Source of the DNA: Ramularia collo-cygni | Taxonomy: Eukaryota > Ascomycota > Dothideomycetes > Mycosphaerellales > Mycosphaerellaceae | Direction of reading: 5' to 3' | Assembly: GCF_900074925.1 (NCBI RefSeq) | Contig: NW_019716266.1 | Span: forward strand, 835,315 to 899,314 | Length of the DNA stretch: 64,000 bases | Shown: piece by piece, positions 34,705-46,768 of the stretch | Numbering within the stretch: the first letter of the stretch is position 1 | Layout: the number at the start of each line of letters is the position of its first letter | Position numbers and translations under genes: made by a program | Notes under the pieces: generated by a model | What the model saw: only the letters and a program-made list of their open reading frames with translations | What the model was told of the DNA's origin: nothing | Database searches by the model: none

Positions 34705-35563
34705 ATGTCATCATCACCACCACCACAAAAATTCCAAATCCTCCCCCTACGCGAATCAGACATTCCATCCTGCGTCTCAATTTACTTTCAAGCTTTTACA
34801 AACCCTCATTCTCAAGCTTGTTGGCCTCGAATTCCTTCTGTGAGAAATTGGTGGGAAGGGATGATTTCTTCGGAATTGCATGAGGATGGGGCGTTTTGGA
34901 TTAAAGTCATTACTACCACGGGGAGGGAGGGGAAGGGGGAGGGGGAGATTATTGTTGGGTTTGCGAAATGGTGGGATTCCTTTTTTCTTTCTATTCAACC
35001 CTTTCTTTGATGGATGGATGGATTGTGTGGATGGATACATGGACGCTAATTTTGCCATATAGGATTGAACCCAAACCTGGAATTGAGCCCGATACGACTC
35101 TACCTACGTGGCCCGAGGGAGCAGATACGGAATTATGTGATGAGACTTTTTCGGCGTGGTTTGATATGCATAAGAAATTGTTTGGGAAGAGGGGACATTG
35201 GTGTACGTTTATTTCCTACCTCGCCTTCATCTTTATCCAAGAAACTGACTGCGTTCAATCTATACAAAAGATCTCGAAATAATAGCCGTAGACCCAACCT
35301 TTCAAGGTCTCGGAGCAGGTTCCCTAATGCTAAACTGGGGAACCTCACGAGCCGACCAGGAATCTCAAGAAGCATATCTAGAAGCCTCACCGGATGCCGT
35401 CTCTATATATGAGAAATTTGGATTTCGAGAAGCTGCGAGGACGGAGACGTGGATTGAGAATGAAAGGGTCAAAAAGGGAGTTTGGTATAGGAATTTATTC
35501 ATGATTCGTCGGCCTCGTCCTTCTCCTTGTGGAATGACGACGACGACGACGACAACTGGGTAG
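34705..35563 (+). CDS. GNAT-family N-acetyltransferase
   Basis: Exons 34705-34970, 35063-35202 and 35271-35563 give about 232 residues. Introns are GTGGGA...ATATAG and GTACGT...AAAAG; the second rebuilds HWYLEIIAVDP. The fold starts with FQILPLRESDIPSCVSIYFQAF. The acetyl-CoA-binding motif A is split around intron 2 and reads VDPTFQGLGAGSLMLNWG (Q/R-x-x-G-x-G/A), followed by YLEASPDAVSIYEKFGFRE. This is the typical fungal GNAT layout seen in small-molecule and protein N-acetyltransferases; the substrate is unknown. The C-terminus ends in a poly-Thr run from ACG repeats. The stop codon (35561-35563) is two bases from the stop of the minus-strand P450, so the 3' UTRs must overlap if both are transcribed normally. 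Confidence 0.87.
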
Positions 35564-35565
35564 CT

Positions 35566-37472
35566 TCAAACCGCAGCAGATTCTTTTCTCGTCTTATATT
35601 TAAGGANAATGGGCTTGGTGGGTTTCTCACTCGAGTGGTTATTGAGGTCGCAATCGGGGACTCGAGATTGTGGATTTCCTTTTGCGTCTGTGAGTTTGAT
35701 TTCCTCGAAATAAGCCAGGAAGAAGGCGACGATGACTGTGGTTTCGAGTTTTGCGAAGCGCATTCCTGGGCATGGATGGCGACCGGCACCTAATAGGATA
35801 GTCAGTACGAATGAAGCTTTTCGCGTTCGCACGTCAATGAAATTTACTCACCCCAGCCGACGAAAGCATGTGGTACTTTCTTGTCTTCAGCCCGATCGGG
35901 GAGGTATCGTGCTGGGTCGAAGTCTCGAATGTTGCTGTAGATTGAGNGGTTGTAGTGCACATCTACTGTGGAGTAGAGGACGTAAGTGCCTGTGGGTATG
36001 ACTTCCTTGCCATCCTGATGTTGAGATCATGTCAGCATCATGTTCAATCGCCGCTGGATCAAGTGGTTTCACGGCGGCTTACATCAATGGGAATATCCGG
36101 TCCGTTGTTTTTACGGAAGGATGTGCCTGAGAGTTGTAGTCGAATGACTTCACGGAGACATAGATCGATGAGAGGGAATTCAAAATCCCAGGCCTCGAGT
36201 GGTAAGCTCATAAGTCGCTCCTNTAGGGGTATCGATTTATCCGAGTGGTATTTGTCTGCGATGGTGTTGACTTCTTCCCAAATGCGGCTCATCTGGACTT
36301 TTATCAGCTTGTTGAAAAGGAATGTTGAGTTGGAAGAGACATACCCAGTCATCATCTGTAGCGAGATAGCATAGAATGTATGCAGTGTTGATGCCGCTGT
36401 TGATTTGGCCTGCAAAGAGGGATCCCAGTACGAACTAAGAAATATCATTAGCTCCGTGTTATGGCAGAGTACAAGGTGTCACTCCTTACCGAGATGATGT
36501 CAAGAAGTGTATCATTCTGATCCAACAAGAACTGCAGCGCATCGTCTTCTCTACGACCCGTCTTCTTCCTATCATCTACAATTTTCTTGATGATCATATA
36601 AAGTTTCNCGCCCTGTGAAGAAGGAAGGTCAGCCACAATCTCCCTTCAGCTGAACTTGACAGCCTCAACATCGCGAACAGACATACCTGATACGTGGTGA
36701 CCGCTTTACCAATAGTAGGGACCCATGGGTACATGACAGTAACCGGCGTGATGGATTGCTGAATCGACTCGAAATAATAGAGACATTTCGCCAGCAATTC
36801 TGGATCATCTGCAATCTCATTACACGCGACTGTCCTCATGGTGAAGGCGAAAATGGTCTTGTAAATCGACTTGAAAGGATCCGTACTGTCGGAATCGAGC
36901 AAAGTGTCAAGATTTGTGCGGGCGTCTTGGAGGATCTGAGGTAGGCCTTTTTTCAACATCGGTCCTTTGAGTAATGCCACCAGTCTTTTGGTGAGATAAT
37001 CATTGAAATCTTGTGAGAATGGTGTTAGAAAAAAATGCTTGGAGTATGAATTCACACATTCATCATCTCACTCACCAGCATCAGCACCATGCTTCTCCGC
37101 CAAAACATTCTCCTTCACTTCCGGAGCACCGGAGAAGAGAGCAGCATAACCATCCTGGAAATTCAACTGCCTAGAATCAAAGAACAGTTTCCGACTCGCA
37201 GTTCCACTAATGGCAATCACAGGCCATTTGCCCGCCCAGAAGGAAAAGCTGCCAGTCGAAGATTTCGCTAGGGAATCTCGGACGAAATCCCAGCGATTGG
37301 TGAAGAATCTGCGCGATCCGATGAGTGGAATGGCATCTTCGGTGAGCTTTGGTGCGTTGGAAGGTAATGCTGGCTTCCAAAAGGCGTAGAGAATCAAGGT
37401 TGTTATAATCGCCAGGGCGGTGAAAGCAACGGGCACAGCCAGTGTATCCGACGCCAGACTTGAAAGTGCCAT
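35566..37472 (-). CDS. Cytochrome P450 monooxygenase (CYP51-like I-helix), family unassigned
   Basis: Seven exons: 37076-37472, 36687-37009, 36490-36612, 36345-36434, 36083-36292, 35852-36014 and 35566-35789. All introns are GT-AG and in phase, giving about 509 residues. An N-terminal membrane anchor (VAFTALAIITTLILYAFW) comes first. The I-helix reads SLFAGQINSGINT, the FAGQ form known from CYP51-type enzymes rather than AGxDTT. The K-helix ExxR is in LCLREVIRLQ. The haem loop is VGWGAGRHPCPGMRFAKLE with the axial Cys; Trp replaces the usual Phe ten residues before it. Substrate cannot be told; an ER-bound sterol- or lipid-type oxidation is a guess from the I-helix. N bases at 35607, 35947, 36223 and 36608 are in codons. 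It converges on the GNAT gene. Confidence 0.9.
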
Positions 37473-37989
37473 GGCGGAGGAGTGTTATTAAGGTGATGGT
37501 ATGATCTTTCAGTGGGAGGAAAAAAAGTCAGACAGAGGAGGAAAGTAGATGGTGCTTGGATTAATACATACCTAGGTAGTTTAATAACTACTGTTTGATT
37601 AGTTGACGTGGAGATGGAAGCAGTTGTTTCCGCTCTTACGCCGTACGTTGTACGAGCGGGTCAGAAAATCACGACTCACGAGACTCTTCAACCTGATCTA
37701 CACCTGTTGAGCCAATCAAAACGCTCACATCCATCAAAGATCAACCCCGACTCCTGGTCAGAGGTCGGAAGGGGCAGATCCCGAGCAGCTGGTGGCCGGC
37801 AAAGTTTGTTTGGAACAGGACAGGACAGGCGTGCCACGGGTTGATTCTAGCCTAGACTTGCTCGCTTTTCCCGGGGTGCGAAGTTTCATTCTGGGAATCT
37901 GCAAGCCTACTTGATACAATGATACCTTCTCAAACATTATATTGGCTCACAGACGGCAGCGATCCATTTCCCTAGATGCAATGCACCAT
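37473..37989. other. Intergenic
   Basis: About 520 bp between the BCS1-like stop and the P450 start (both minus strand); P450 promoter region. Nothing else seen. Confidence 0.5.
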
Positions 37990-39825
37990 CTACTCCTCAT
38001 CATCTTCCTCTGCTTGTGCCTTGTCTGTCGCTTGCTGTCGCTTATCTTCAATCAAAGCTTTTGCCCAACTTTCCGCCCGATCAATCGCAACACGAGGTTC
38101 CTTCTTATACATCATCAACAGATTCTGAATCTCTGCAGGAGTAAAAACATCATCTTGAATATGCCCCGCGAATTCAACAGCCAGCTCCTCCAATTCAAGC
38201 CTCGAAGGTCCACTCAGAGACTTCTTCTTCTCCGCTGCTTTTCTTGGTGATGGTAGTATCGTACCATTGCTCGGCTCATTCGACAGGATCTCACTGAGAT
38301 GTGGCTCAATATCACTGGTCGGTTCACCCGCCGCATACATTCTGACGAAAAGTTCACGGATTTGTTCTTTCTTGGCTAGAGTAAAGGCGACTCTGCGGTC
38401 CACCCTACCAGGACGAACCAAGGCCGCATCGAGCTTCTCGGNGTGGTTGGTGGTCATGATGAGGACTCTGCCCTCATGTGTTGCAACTCCATCGATTGCG
38501 TTGAGTAGACCTGAGAGCGATATTCCAGTTCCAGGTGCTCGGTTAGGATGACCTGCTTGAGTCGTGCCTTTACCGACAGGCTTCCGAAGTTCACGAACGA
38601 CATCTTGGAGGGTGATGTTGGTGTCTTTTTCCGTCTCCTTTGCTCCCTCTTTCGATTTCTTTTCCTCGTTTTCCTTGTCGGTAGATTTCTTCGCGTCGCT
38701 TTTTCCTCGTTTGCCACCCTTCTCATCACTCTGTGTGTCTCTGAGCAACCCAGCAGCATCGACATCTTCCAGCAACACAATGCATCTAGCTGGTAAACCG
38801 TTGAAGAGTTGCATAAGATCACCCTCCGTAAGCGTTGGCTCTTGCAGACTGATGGCGTAGATGTCAAGTCCAAAGATGCCCGCCAAGGCAAACGATAAGC
38901 TGGTCTTGCCGGTACCTGGAGGGCCGTGAAATAGATAACCCCGTCGATATGGTATACCTCTGGTCGCGTACCATCGCGGTGAAGCTGGATGCAAGAAATC
39001 GTTCATATCTCTAATGATCATACTTTTCTGCTCAACATCCAAAATAACAGTATCCATTGGCCGGGATGGCCTCGAGAATGTCTTGCTCCAAGCACCGCCG
39101 TAGCGTGCTCTGTCTTTTGGTGTCGGATGTCTGATGGTCGTGGTGTTGCGCTGCCTGTTCAACGACCAGATTTTAATTTGCCGCAGCATCTCTCTAATCG
39201 GCTCCGTACTTCGACCTATACAGTCGAGCTGGAGAATATCATCATCCCCACTACTGTTGAAAGTCACCTGCATCCGCTGCGTCGTGGGCTTGGGAGAGCG
39301 ACGGAAGAAGAAGAGCCGACCATTATGCCACAGCATATTTCGGCCATAATACGGTTCGAATCGTGGAGGAGTTCTCGCAGCCCACCTAGTATAATCAAAA
39401 AGTCCATTCTCATTCAACGCATCCAAAGGAGCTCCAACGTCCGTTTCAAGAGAGCCACGCTGCGTCTTCGCTCGTACGGAACGTCTTGATGTCGGTCCTT
39501 GATGTTCCGCCAGCCATCCCATGACCATTTCAAACAAGTCGTCGTGTTCATCAATATGTACCGATGACATGAAGGCTTGTCGAAATATATTCTCGGCTTG
39601 ATCGAATAGGTATCGTCCTCCTTTGATCGCTGCGAATAAGATGAGGCAGATGGAAACGATGACGGAAATGTCGAATCCAAATGATGAGGATATTGCTTTG
39701 GATATTAGGGAGTATCCTGGAATGNGCGCTTCGAGCAAGTTGGATGGTAGGTCCATGAGGGTTGGTGTGCTGTTGGCGGTATTATTTGAAGCTGGCATGG
39801 CTTTTGCAAGTTTGCGAAAGTCCAT
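37990..39825 (-). CDS. BCS1-like AAA ATPase
   Basis: A single exon, 611 residues. One transmembrane segment near residue 50 (FDISVIVSICLILFAAI) is followed by a BCS1 N-terminal domain (about 70-270), then the AAA module. Walker A is FHGPPGTGKTSLSFALAG, Walker B is CIVLLEDVDAAG, and the second region is GLLNAIDGVATHEGRVLIMTTN with arginine finger RPGRVDRRV. A Lys/Glu-rich insertion of about 80 residues sits between Walker B and the second region, as in many filamentous-fungal BCS1 paralogues. True Bcs1 moves the folded Rieske protein across the mitochondrial inner membrane. This protein is longer (yeast 456) and lacks an obvious presequence, so it may be a paralogue with another role. One N at 38442, one at 39725. 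Confidence 0.88.
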   Translation of the reverse strand: MDFRKLAKAMPASNNTANSTPTLMDLPSNLLEAXIPGYSLISKAISSSFGFDISVIVSICLILFAAIKGGRYLFDQAENIFRQAFMSSVHIDEHDDLFEMVMGWLAEHQGPTSRRSVRAKTQRGSLETDVGAPLDALNENGLFDYTRWAARTPPRFEPYYGRNMLWHNGRLFFFRRSPKPTTQRMQVTFNSSGDDDILQLDCIGRSTEPIREMLRQIKIWSLNRQRNTTTIRHPTPKDRARYGGAWSKTFSRPSRPMDTVILDVEQKSMIIRDMNDFLHPASPRWYATRGIPYRRGYLFHGPPGTGKTSLSFALAGIFGLDIYAISLQEPTLTEGDLMQLFNGLPARCIVLLEDVDAAGLLRDTQSDEKGGKRGKSDAKKSTDKENEEKKSKEGAKETEKDTNITLQDVVRELRKPVGKGTTQAGHPNRAPGTGISLSGLLNAIDGVATHEGRVLIMTTNHXEKLDAALVRPGRVDRRVAFTLAKKEQIRELFVRMYAAGEPTSDIEPHLSEILSNEPSNGTILPSPRKAAEKKKSLSGPSRLELEELAVEFAGHIQDDVFTPAEIQNLLMMYKKEPRVAIDRAESWAKALIEDKRQQATDKAQAEEDDEE

Positions 39826-40917
39826 CTTGTGCGGCGTCTTGATGACCAGAGATCCGCTTTCGCTGTGGTGTTTCTAGAACTGGTTCGTTGCTAACGCATC
39901 AGAGCTGGAGGAATCCGTGGATTTGAACAATCTCGGCTGCAAAGAGATGATGTATGAGCAACTGCCTAGAAAGTATCGGCAGAGCAGTCCATCGAGAGTG
40001 GAAATATCTAAATGTACCTCAAAACGCGTTTGCCGGAGGATCAAGAGTGTACAAATAATGTGGCGAGCGAGTTTTGGTGTTTCAGAAAGCCAAAGAAGGA
40101 AAAAGCCGCAAGTGAATTATTATTCAAAAGAGCACTGCCTGCCTGCCTAGTCTAGGCAGCAACCAGACAAATTTCTGCTTTCTTGCTTGCCAGCCTAGAA
40201 CGATGTCATTAATGGAAAGGAAATCTGTTCCATGCATCGTGACTCAAAAAACCTAACATGCGGCCTCACATCAGGCTGACCAATCGGTTCAAGTAAGCTG
40301 TACGATCTGCGCTAGGTTTGCGTGTTAGTTAGGAGAGTACGCGAAATGATGGGGAAAAGCAGGTTCACATCAACTATGTACAGAACAGCCTGTTTGTTGG
40401 AGGGAAATCCTTCGCGAATAAGGTAAGGTAGCTTCCGAGTGGCGAGGGGTCGAAAAGTACCTACAGTACCTTACCGATGNAGGTATGGTTGTGGAAATCA
40501 TTGTTGAAGTCAACCCCGCTACTCCATCACTGTTGAGGTTGTTGAAACGGGTTCGTCTAGCTAAATGGCAGATCGTAGTTCTATCGTTATCTTTTGAAAA
40601 AAGTCACAGGAACCTTTTCCCGCGGATCGCATGATGCGCGGTCCGGTGGAACAACATCACCATTCGTCGAGCTGAGTTGGAAGGCCTGTAGGGTGTACAA
40701 TCCAGCAAATCTATAGGCTCTGTGAGAAGAGAATGTAAAGCGCGTGTTGGGACTCCAAATACTCTCTCTCTCTCTCTTTCTCCTATGCGTGAAGTGATGC
40801 ATCACTCTACAAGCGTAAAGCTTCTACTTGGCTTCTCATTATGACATTCTCCCTCACAGCAAAGGAATTTCGTACTTCCTTCTCGTCTCAAGAGCATGAA
40901 AACGGAAGCCACTAAAC
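39826..40917. other. Intergenic
   Basis: About 1.1 kb. Contains a CT microsatellite at 40762-40780 and one N at 40480. No gene recognised; holds the BCS1-like promoter and the AA5 3' UTR. Confidence 0.5.
40762..40780. repeat. (CT)n microsatellite
   Basis: A CT run upstream of the BCS1-like gene and downstream of the AA5 gene. Confidence 0.85.
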
Positions 40918-43900
40918 TTAGAAAAGTCTCTGAACAGGCCCCATACCAGGCAAATGAAACCCAGTAGTGGCATTCGGCCAATTGCCCAACTGTGCCGGGT
41001 CGCCTCCAATCCGCACCCACACAGCCGTACTGGGCACTTTACGACCATCCAGCAAAAAGATCTGAAACCAAGCTGGCGGACAGACATTAGCATTAGGCGG
41101 TGCGGTGACGGTGCAAGAGTTTCCAGAGCATGAAGTCGCCAGGAAGAATGTTCTCTGACCCATACTATTTCCATGAGTACTTGCTACTGAGCCCATGGCG
41201 ACAGCTCTCAGAGAACCGCCGGATCCGGTGGATGAGACGGTGAAGGTGTATGAGGATCCATACGCCCAGTCTTGATCTTTGCAAGTGAATGCTGGTCGGG
41301 GTTTGTTGCCTAGTAGGTAAGGTGGGAGGAAGATTTCGTTTCTGTATTCTTGTGGATTGACATTATCCTCTGGATCTGACCCGCTGATCAAAACGCTTCC
41401 ATCATCTAGGAGAACGGCTTGGGAGTGGTAGAGACGGGCGATTGTGGTGTTGGCCACGACTGTCATGCGTTTGCCGGGTGCTTTTGAGGGGTCGTAGAGA
41501 ACGGCGTTCAGATTCGGATCTGTGGCAAGTCCAAAACCAGCAACACCTTGGTGAGCTCCACCGGTAATGAGATAAGTACCATCTGGCAGTGCAGCCATGT
41601 ATGGCATGACTCTTTTGCTGGGCATGCGCTCTATTGTCCAATTGGCGTTGGGTTGGTCGGGTGCGATGGTAATGCAATTGTCCAGCGCGACAGCAACACC
41701 AGGTCCGCTGCCACCACAGATGAGAATTTGTAATGGTTCGTTGTATGGTGCTACCTGTGGTAAAATCATGGCAGCTCCCTCAAAAGGATACGTGCGACCT
41801 GATCCAGGAGCATTGACGGAGCATGGCATGTTGGGAAGTTGTCTGACTGGCTGCAAAGTCCCGGGATCTAACAGTAGTGCTTCGTTGTAGTACCCGACGA
41901 ATATATTCCCTGAAGGTAGAACGATCAAAAAGGGGTATAGATTGTTGGGATNGGTCCTGCGAAGATAGTCGCAGTCGAGTAGCCCGCCAGCTTGTGGTAA
42001 GACCTCCAGACTAGGCACTGGTTTACCATTGGAGCCGTCCTCGCCGCCCATGACCAGGATCGAGCCATTTGCCATTGTCATTGTGGAAGGGTACCAGCGT
42101 CCGGCTTGAAGTGCCAAAGTGTTTACATCTTCCTCGAAGTCGTTTGTGCCCGGTACACCAGGACTACCATCTGGCCAGTAGAGACGGATGCCTTTGGTGG
42201 ATGGAGCAGACCAGCCACCGACGTTGATTTGCCGTCCAGCACGATCCGGAAGTGTCAAAGATGCAGCACAAAAGACGTCAGTCTTCACATGTAGGGTCCG
42301 CCAGGCTTTATTAAAGTCCGAGAGCTGAGAAGGATCCAACTCGTAGGCTCCAGTACTATTAGGCGGCCCAGTACTATGCAGTGATACGGTAGTTAGCACT
42401 CGCCTCACCTTCAACAATAACTTTATTTCCACGACTTACCCATACTTCTCCACGAAGGTGACCTTCCCATTCCGGGCAGGGGCAGTAATGAGTGGAATGA
42501 CGACCCCTCCGACAGTGTTGACATATTTCCCGGCCTCATTCCCTGTAGCATATGACCACTGGTCAAAAGGAACTTTCCAAGTGTACAATGAAATGGCATT
42601 TTGCCCTCCACAAATCTCGCCTCCGTTACTTCCAGCAGTGTCATTCGCGCAGCGCATGTTGCAGGAAGAGTTGGCAATAAAGCTAGCCCCAGCATCAATG
42701 TAGTTTTGAGCATCTCCACAGAAGCACTGTTTACCATATTCCGTACCAGCGACGGTGAAGCCATATTGCTGACATGTTTTGATACATAAAGTGTTGGAGT
42801 TTATGGTGGGAAATTCCATAAAGTATGGCAAAGACCGCTTGTTTCCATTGAAGTTATCAATGAGACACCCAGTATACGTCCAATTCGCTGGCAACTGGAC
42901 GTCTGTGAGAAAGCTGGGCGATGTAGCATTTGACAGTGTACCTATACGCGGAAAGAGGTAGGTCAGCGATGTCTCAGGCCTTGTAGCGATATGAACAAAC
43001 CATTGGAGTAGATTGAGTTTCTGTTCCCGGCACCACACTTTTCGCCAGGATTACCAGCGCAAGCCATGCTACAATCGGAGTCTGAAACCAGCGAGGGAGA
43101 GTTGTGGAGGTAGTTGTCGCAGAAACATTGGGAGCTGTATTGAAGACCCGCGATATGATAGCCGTTTGATGAGCATTGAGCGATACAGGATTCCACGGTC
43201 ATTTTTTGCGAGTCTGGCTGCTGCGATGTCAAGGATCGGCCATTAGCATTAGAGTCCGTATAACAGCCCTGGTATTTGAATGGTAATATTGCAGTCGAGT
43301 TGACACCTCCGGACGGTGTAGCTGCTGGGGGGCTAGCTGTTGCTGCCGTGCTGGAAGTTGAGGTTTGCGTCGAAGCGCTAGACATGGAAGACTGTGTTAT
43401 CGTGCTGGACTTGGAAGACTGTGTTGTCATACTGGACTTGGAAGACTGTGGCGCAGTGGCGCTCGTAGAACTAGATGTTTTCGATGTCGACACCGGCTGA
43501 GTAGTAGGCTGCGCGTTACCAAAGGCATACAGATTGAGAAAGTTCCCTAGACATTGTTAGCAGATAGCCGAGAACTAATGGTTTGAGACCAACCTGCACC
43601 GCAGAACTCGGACGCATTGCCATTACAAGGCATGTTGCAACTCATATCCTCGGCTTGCTTCGCCGTGTTGGCCACAAAGTTGTCGCAGAAACACTCGCCC
43701 GCATATTCTGATCAAAAGTTAGTGTTATGTACCTCAATATGGCATTATCTGGTAGTTGATTCACCAACGCCTGCTAAAGTGTAGCCTGCAGCTGAACAAG
43801 CACCCGTACATAGACCGACGGACATATTGCTGCTACCTCCTGGAGTCGACATTCCCTTTGAAAGTGTTCTTGCATTGGTGCTGTCTGTCCAGCACTTATA

Positions 43901-44461
43901 GCTCGTCCAACCTGGAGGGCCCGGATTAATTCCCGGACCCTTTGGGGCATCTTTATTCGCGAAGTAAACCGAGAGGTAGTTGGGACCTAAACTCGGAATG
44001 TCAGCGCACATAAAATACAGTGCCTCGTTCTCTTGTACCTCCACAACTCTCTGAGCTATTGCCAGCGCAGCCCATGGCACACTTGGTATCATTCTGCAGA
44101 GAGGTAGGCGCAGACAGCTTGTTCCCACAGTAACACTCCGAAGCGTACTCAGTAGCTCCATAGACGTATCCTTTGTTGTTACAGTAGGCTGTGCATAGTG
44201 CTCCGGTCATGGTCGTGGTATTGGCGAAGCTCGCACTGCTCAGGGCTCGTGGGTTTGATTCGCTTCGCTAAACATTAGCAGACTTGTTCACTAATCTATG
44301 CATCGACTTTCTCACTTGTAGCAACCAATGTAGCTCCAGCCTGTGGGCAGTGATGCGTTTGCTGCAGGAGAGAGCTGATTGGCGCGTATCTCTATCGGAT
44401 TAGAAGCCACAAAGGCCATGAGACAGGCAAGGATGCCCACAAGAGGCAGAGCCGGACCCAT
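40918..44461 (-). CDS. Secreted copper-radical (glyoxal-type) oxidase with four WSC domains
   Basis: Seven exons: 44316-44461, 44039-44262, 43765-43986, 43594-43707, 43001-43546, 42440-42941 and 40918-42373, giving about 1069 residues. A signal peptide (MGPALPLVGILACLMAFVAS) precedes WSC modules 1 and 2, then a Ser/Thr-rich linker with SSKSS repeats, then WSC 3 and WSC 4. Each WSC starts near GCY/GCL or YKCW, has paired Cys and a CFC/CYC block, and ends in ICGG/CGAG. The catalytic part (about 500-1069) has a glyoxal-oxidase beta-propeller and a C-terminal DUF1929 fold. Catalytic residues are all present: Cys620 (VFCAAS) and Tyr679 (GRWYPS) for the Tyr-Cys cofactor, Tyr900-His901 (ARLYHSQ) and His985 (STHGNSMGQR) for copper. 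It should oxidise aldehydes or alcohols to give H2O2 at the cell wall (AA5_1); substrate inferred. Confidence 0.92.
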
Positions 44462-46768
44462 GTTGGAATGAAGCAGTGAGCCAAGAACGCGCACGTTGGA
44501 TTGGAATGCAACGATGCTCAGAGGACAGGAAGAAGGGCACGGAGAAGAAGATCGATACTCCCTGCAGTCAGGAGCTTTATACCTTCCACTGCGGCAAAGC
44601 ACACCAGGCTGAAGAGTGATCTTGCAGTACGTTACAATGGCAAATAGACTTTCTTTCCTGGTGTAACTCGTCTCCCGAAATAAAATCATCGCAGTCTAGG
44701 GCATAGGATATCTGCAGCGGGATTGAATTGACCGGATCGTNGCGCGACCTCAAGCTCCATGCTCAGCTGAGCAGTTTCGTTATGGTCAAGTACATCCTGC
44801 CGCGGCGATAAGAGGCGAAGAAGGACGACAATAGTTTGCTGTCCTGACTGGTCCACGACTGCAATACGGTCAAGCGCCATTGAGACGCCTCCTAGGCTTT
44901 CTGCCAGCGTACCTGGATCACGACCTGTGTTGTGGTGACGATATGCTCCAATTGGCATTCCAGGAAAGGCCTTGGATGCGAGTTCGGTCCAAAGCTTGGC
45001 CACTTGAAGAAGGCAGCAGCAGAACACGGCTCGTAAATCAAGGCGCCAATGCGCGGCGGGAGAATGATACGGGACAGCTCCCCATCGAGCAATATGAATT
45101 GAGAGTACGTGAAAGTTCTTGGGACGTATCGAGACCAAGCCCATCTGGGCATCGCAGCTTTCGGCGTCGCCAATAGGTCTCTTGCCATGCTTGGAGCAAG
45201 AATAGCCACAGCAAGCCACCGGGGAAAGATTTCGAAACTTGCTTGGAGCTTTTCCCGCATGTGCTGAAGTCAAACTGGCACTACTGAAGCGTGGCCGGAA
45301 AGCAAGCCACACGGCCAGTGATGATTGTATCCGCAAAAGACTGTAAACTCGTAAGCATGTCAGCAAGATACGACTCTCAAGACCTGCGGGACATTCCAAT
45401 GGTAGCCGAGTCTGCGACTCTACAAACGACGTGAATGGTACTGCCGTTTGATACGTGACATCCTCCGCGGGGAAAACTGTGGAGCAAACAGTCGGTCTTC
45501 TGGGAGGTCGCAATACGAGGCACATCCATTTACTAGCGGCCACCGCATGCATATGCGTGGAAGAGCGTTTTGGCTGCCGCATGTCTAACCACTAGTGGAC
45601 TCTGCACGNGTCCATGTGGTCGGCAAAAAAAAGTATATTCTGCAACCAGGCCAAGGGTTACAATCACAGTCGAGTCCAGAACTTCAGGTCTGTCGTGGTT
45701 TTTCTAGTATGAGAGGGATGATGATTGCAGTGTGAAGCAGCTCAAGAAGATCAGAGAAATGGAACGGAGACGTTCGCCGAACATGCCGGCTAGGGTTAGG
45801 GTTGGGGTAATGCGATACATTGCTGCAAGGAAGATTCGGGAGACGCAATTGACTGTCAGGTAGCGTACGAATAGATAATCTCTCCCTCGCAAAATTCAAA
45901 GCATGCATGTAGTTCTTGCAGATGTTCTTGATGCATAGCAAGAGCTTCTCACTGAGATGGACGGGTGAAGGGGACTTGGTTTTGGGCACCGCTTGCCCCC
46001 AAAAGTGTCGCAACATCTCCCCATTAACTACTCGATCTTTCTGCAGCAACTCTGTAGATATAGAACAATTTAATGTAGACTAATATGCCCAGACTATCAC
46101 ACATACCGTTGTCGTCACCACTTGACCGTCCAGATGATATGTCAAGGTCAAGCTTGTACGACGCTTTCTGATTGGCTCGGATAAAGCCGCCGCTAACTAA
46201 AGCCCAGAGAAATCGCATTTCCTCTCCCCTTCTTTCTTCCTTCCTCTGTGGCGGAGAGCGAGAAAATGGAAGGGCGGCATTTCCACCCTCGCCTTTGCGT
46301 GGAATTATGGAATGTGGTATAATTGGCTCGGATCTATCCGGCGCTAATCGAAGTACACGAAAAGGGCAATTCCCCTCCCCTTTGAGGCAGTGCAACTTTT
46401 CGAGAGAGCGAAATGGGCGGCAATCGACCCCTTTCCTTGCGTGAACGTGAAAACGATATTTGCAAGTCGCGACGTTGCGAACGGAGTAGAAGGTATGTTC
46501 TTCCTGCACGAGAAGGCAGTAACCTTTCGGAACTCTCTTCAATCATTCTAAATTCTTCATCAACCAACAGCGGAGAGTATAGCGTGTACAACATTGCTGC
46601 AAAGGAGAAACGCTTCTCCGCCCACATGTGTTCCCTTCAATGCACCGGTGAAACCTGTAATGNGAGCCCAGTCCGATTCGCCGCCACCGTCGCAATGCCT
46701 TCTTCCCACAATATATATACACACAAGAGTGAAGGGTGTTGCAATTTCGTCTCTTCAAAATTGCAACT
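44462..46768. other. Long intergenic region with duplicated block
   Basis: About 2.3 kb between the AA5 start and the OXA1 stop. A 298-codon minus-strand ORF (44686-45582) has no recognised domain and overlaps open frames on both strands. A diverged tandem duplication lies at 46171-46470. Two TTAGGG-like units are at 45791-45802. N bases at 44742, 45609 and 46663. Confidence 0.45.
46171..46470. repeat. Diverged tandem duplication, about 151-bp unit
   Basis: Two copies begin ATTGGCTCGGAT at 46171 and 46322. Both then carry a CCGCCGCTAA/CCGGCGCTAA word, a GCATTTCC/GCAATTCC pyrimidine stretch, a GAGAGCGAGAAAATGG/GAGAGCGAAATGG block, GGGCGGCA, and a CCTTTGCGTG/CCTTGCGTGA word in the same order. 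Spacing varies slightly. Coordinates of the outer edges are approximate. Confidence 0.65.

Noticed and set aside
44686..45582. 298-codon minus-strand ORF between AA5 and OXA1
   Set aside because: No recognisable domain, erratic composition, and open frames on both strands across the same stretch. It could be a decayed gene, but I cannot support it as coding.
45791..45802. TTAGGG-like telomere repeat
   Set aside because: Only about two units; expected by chance and no subtelomeric context.
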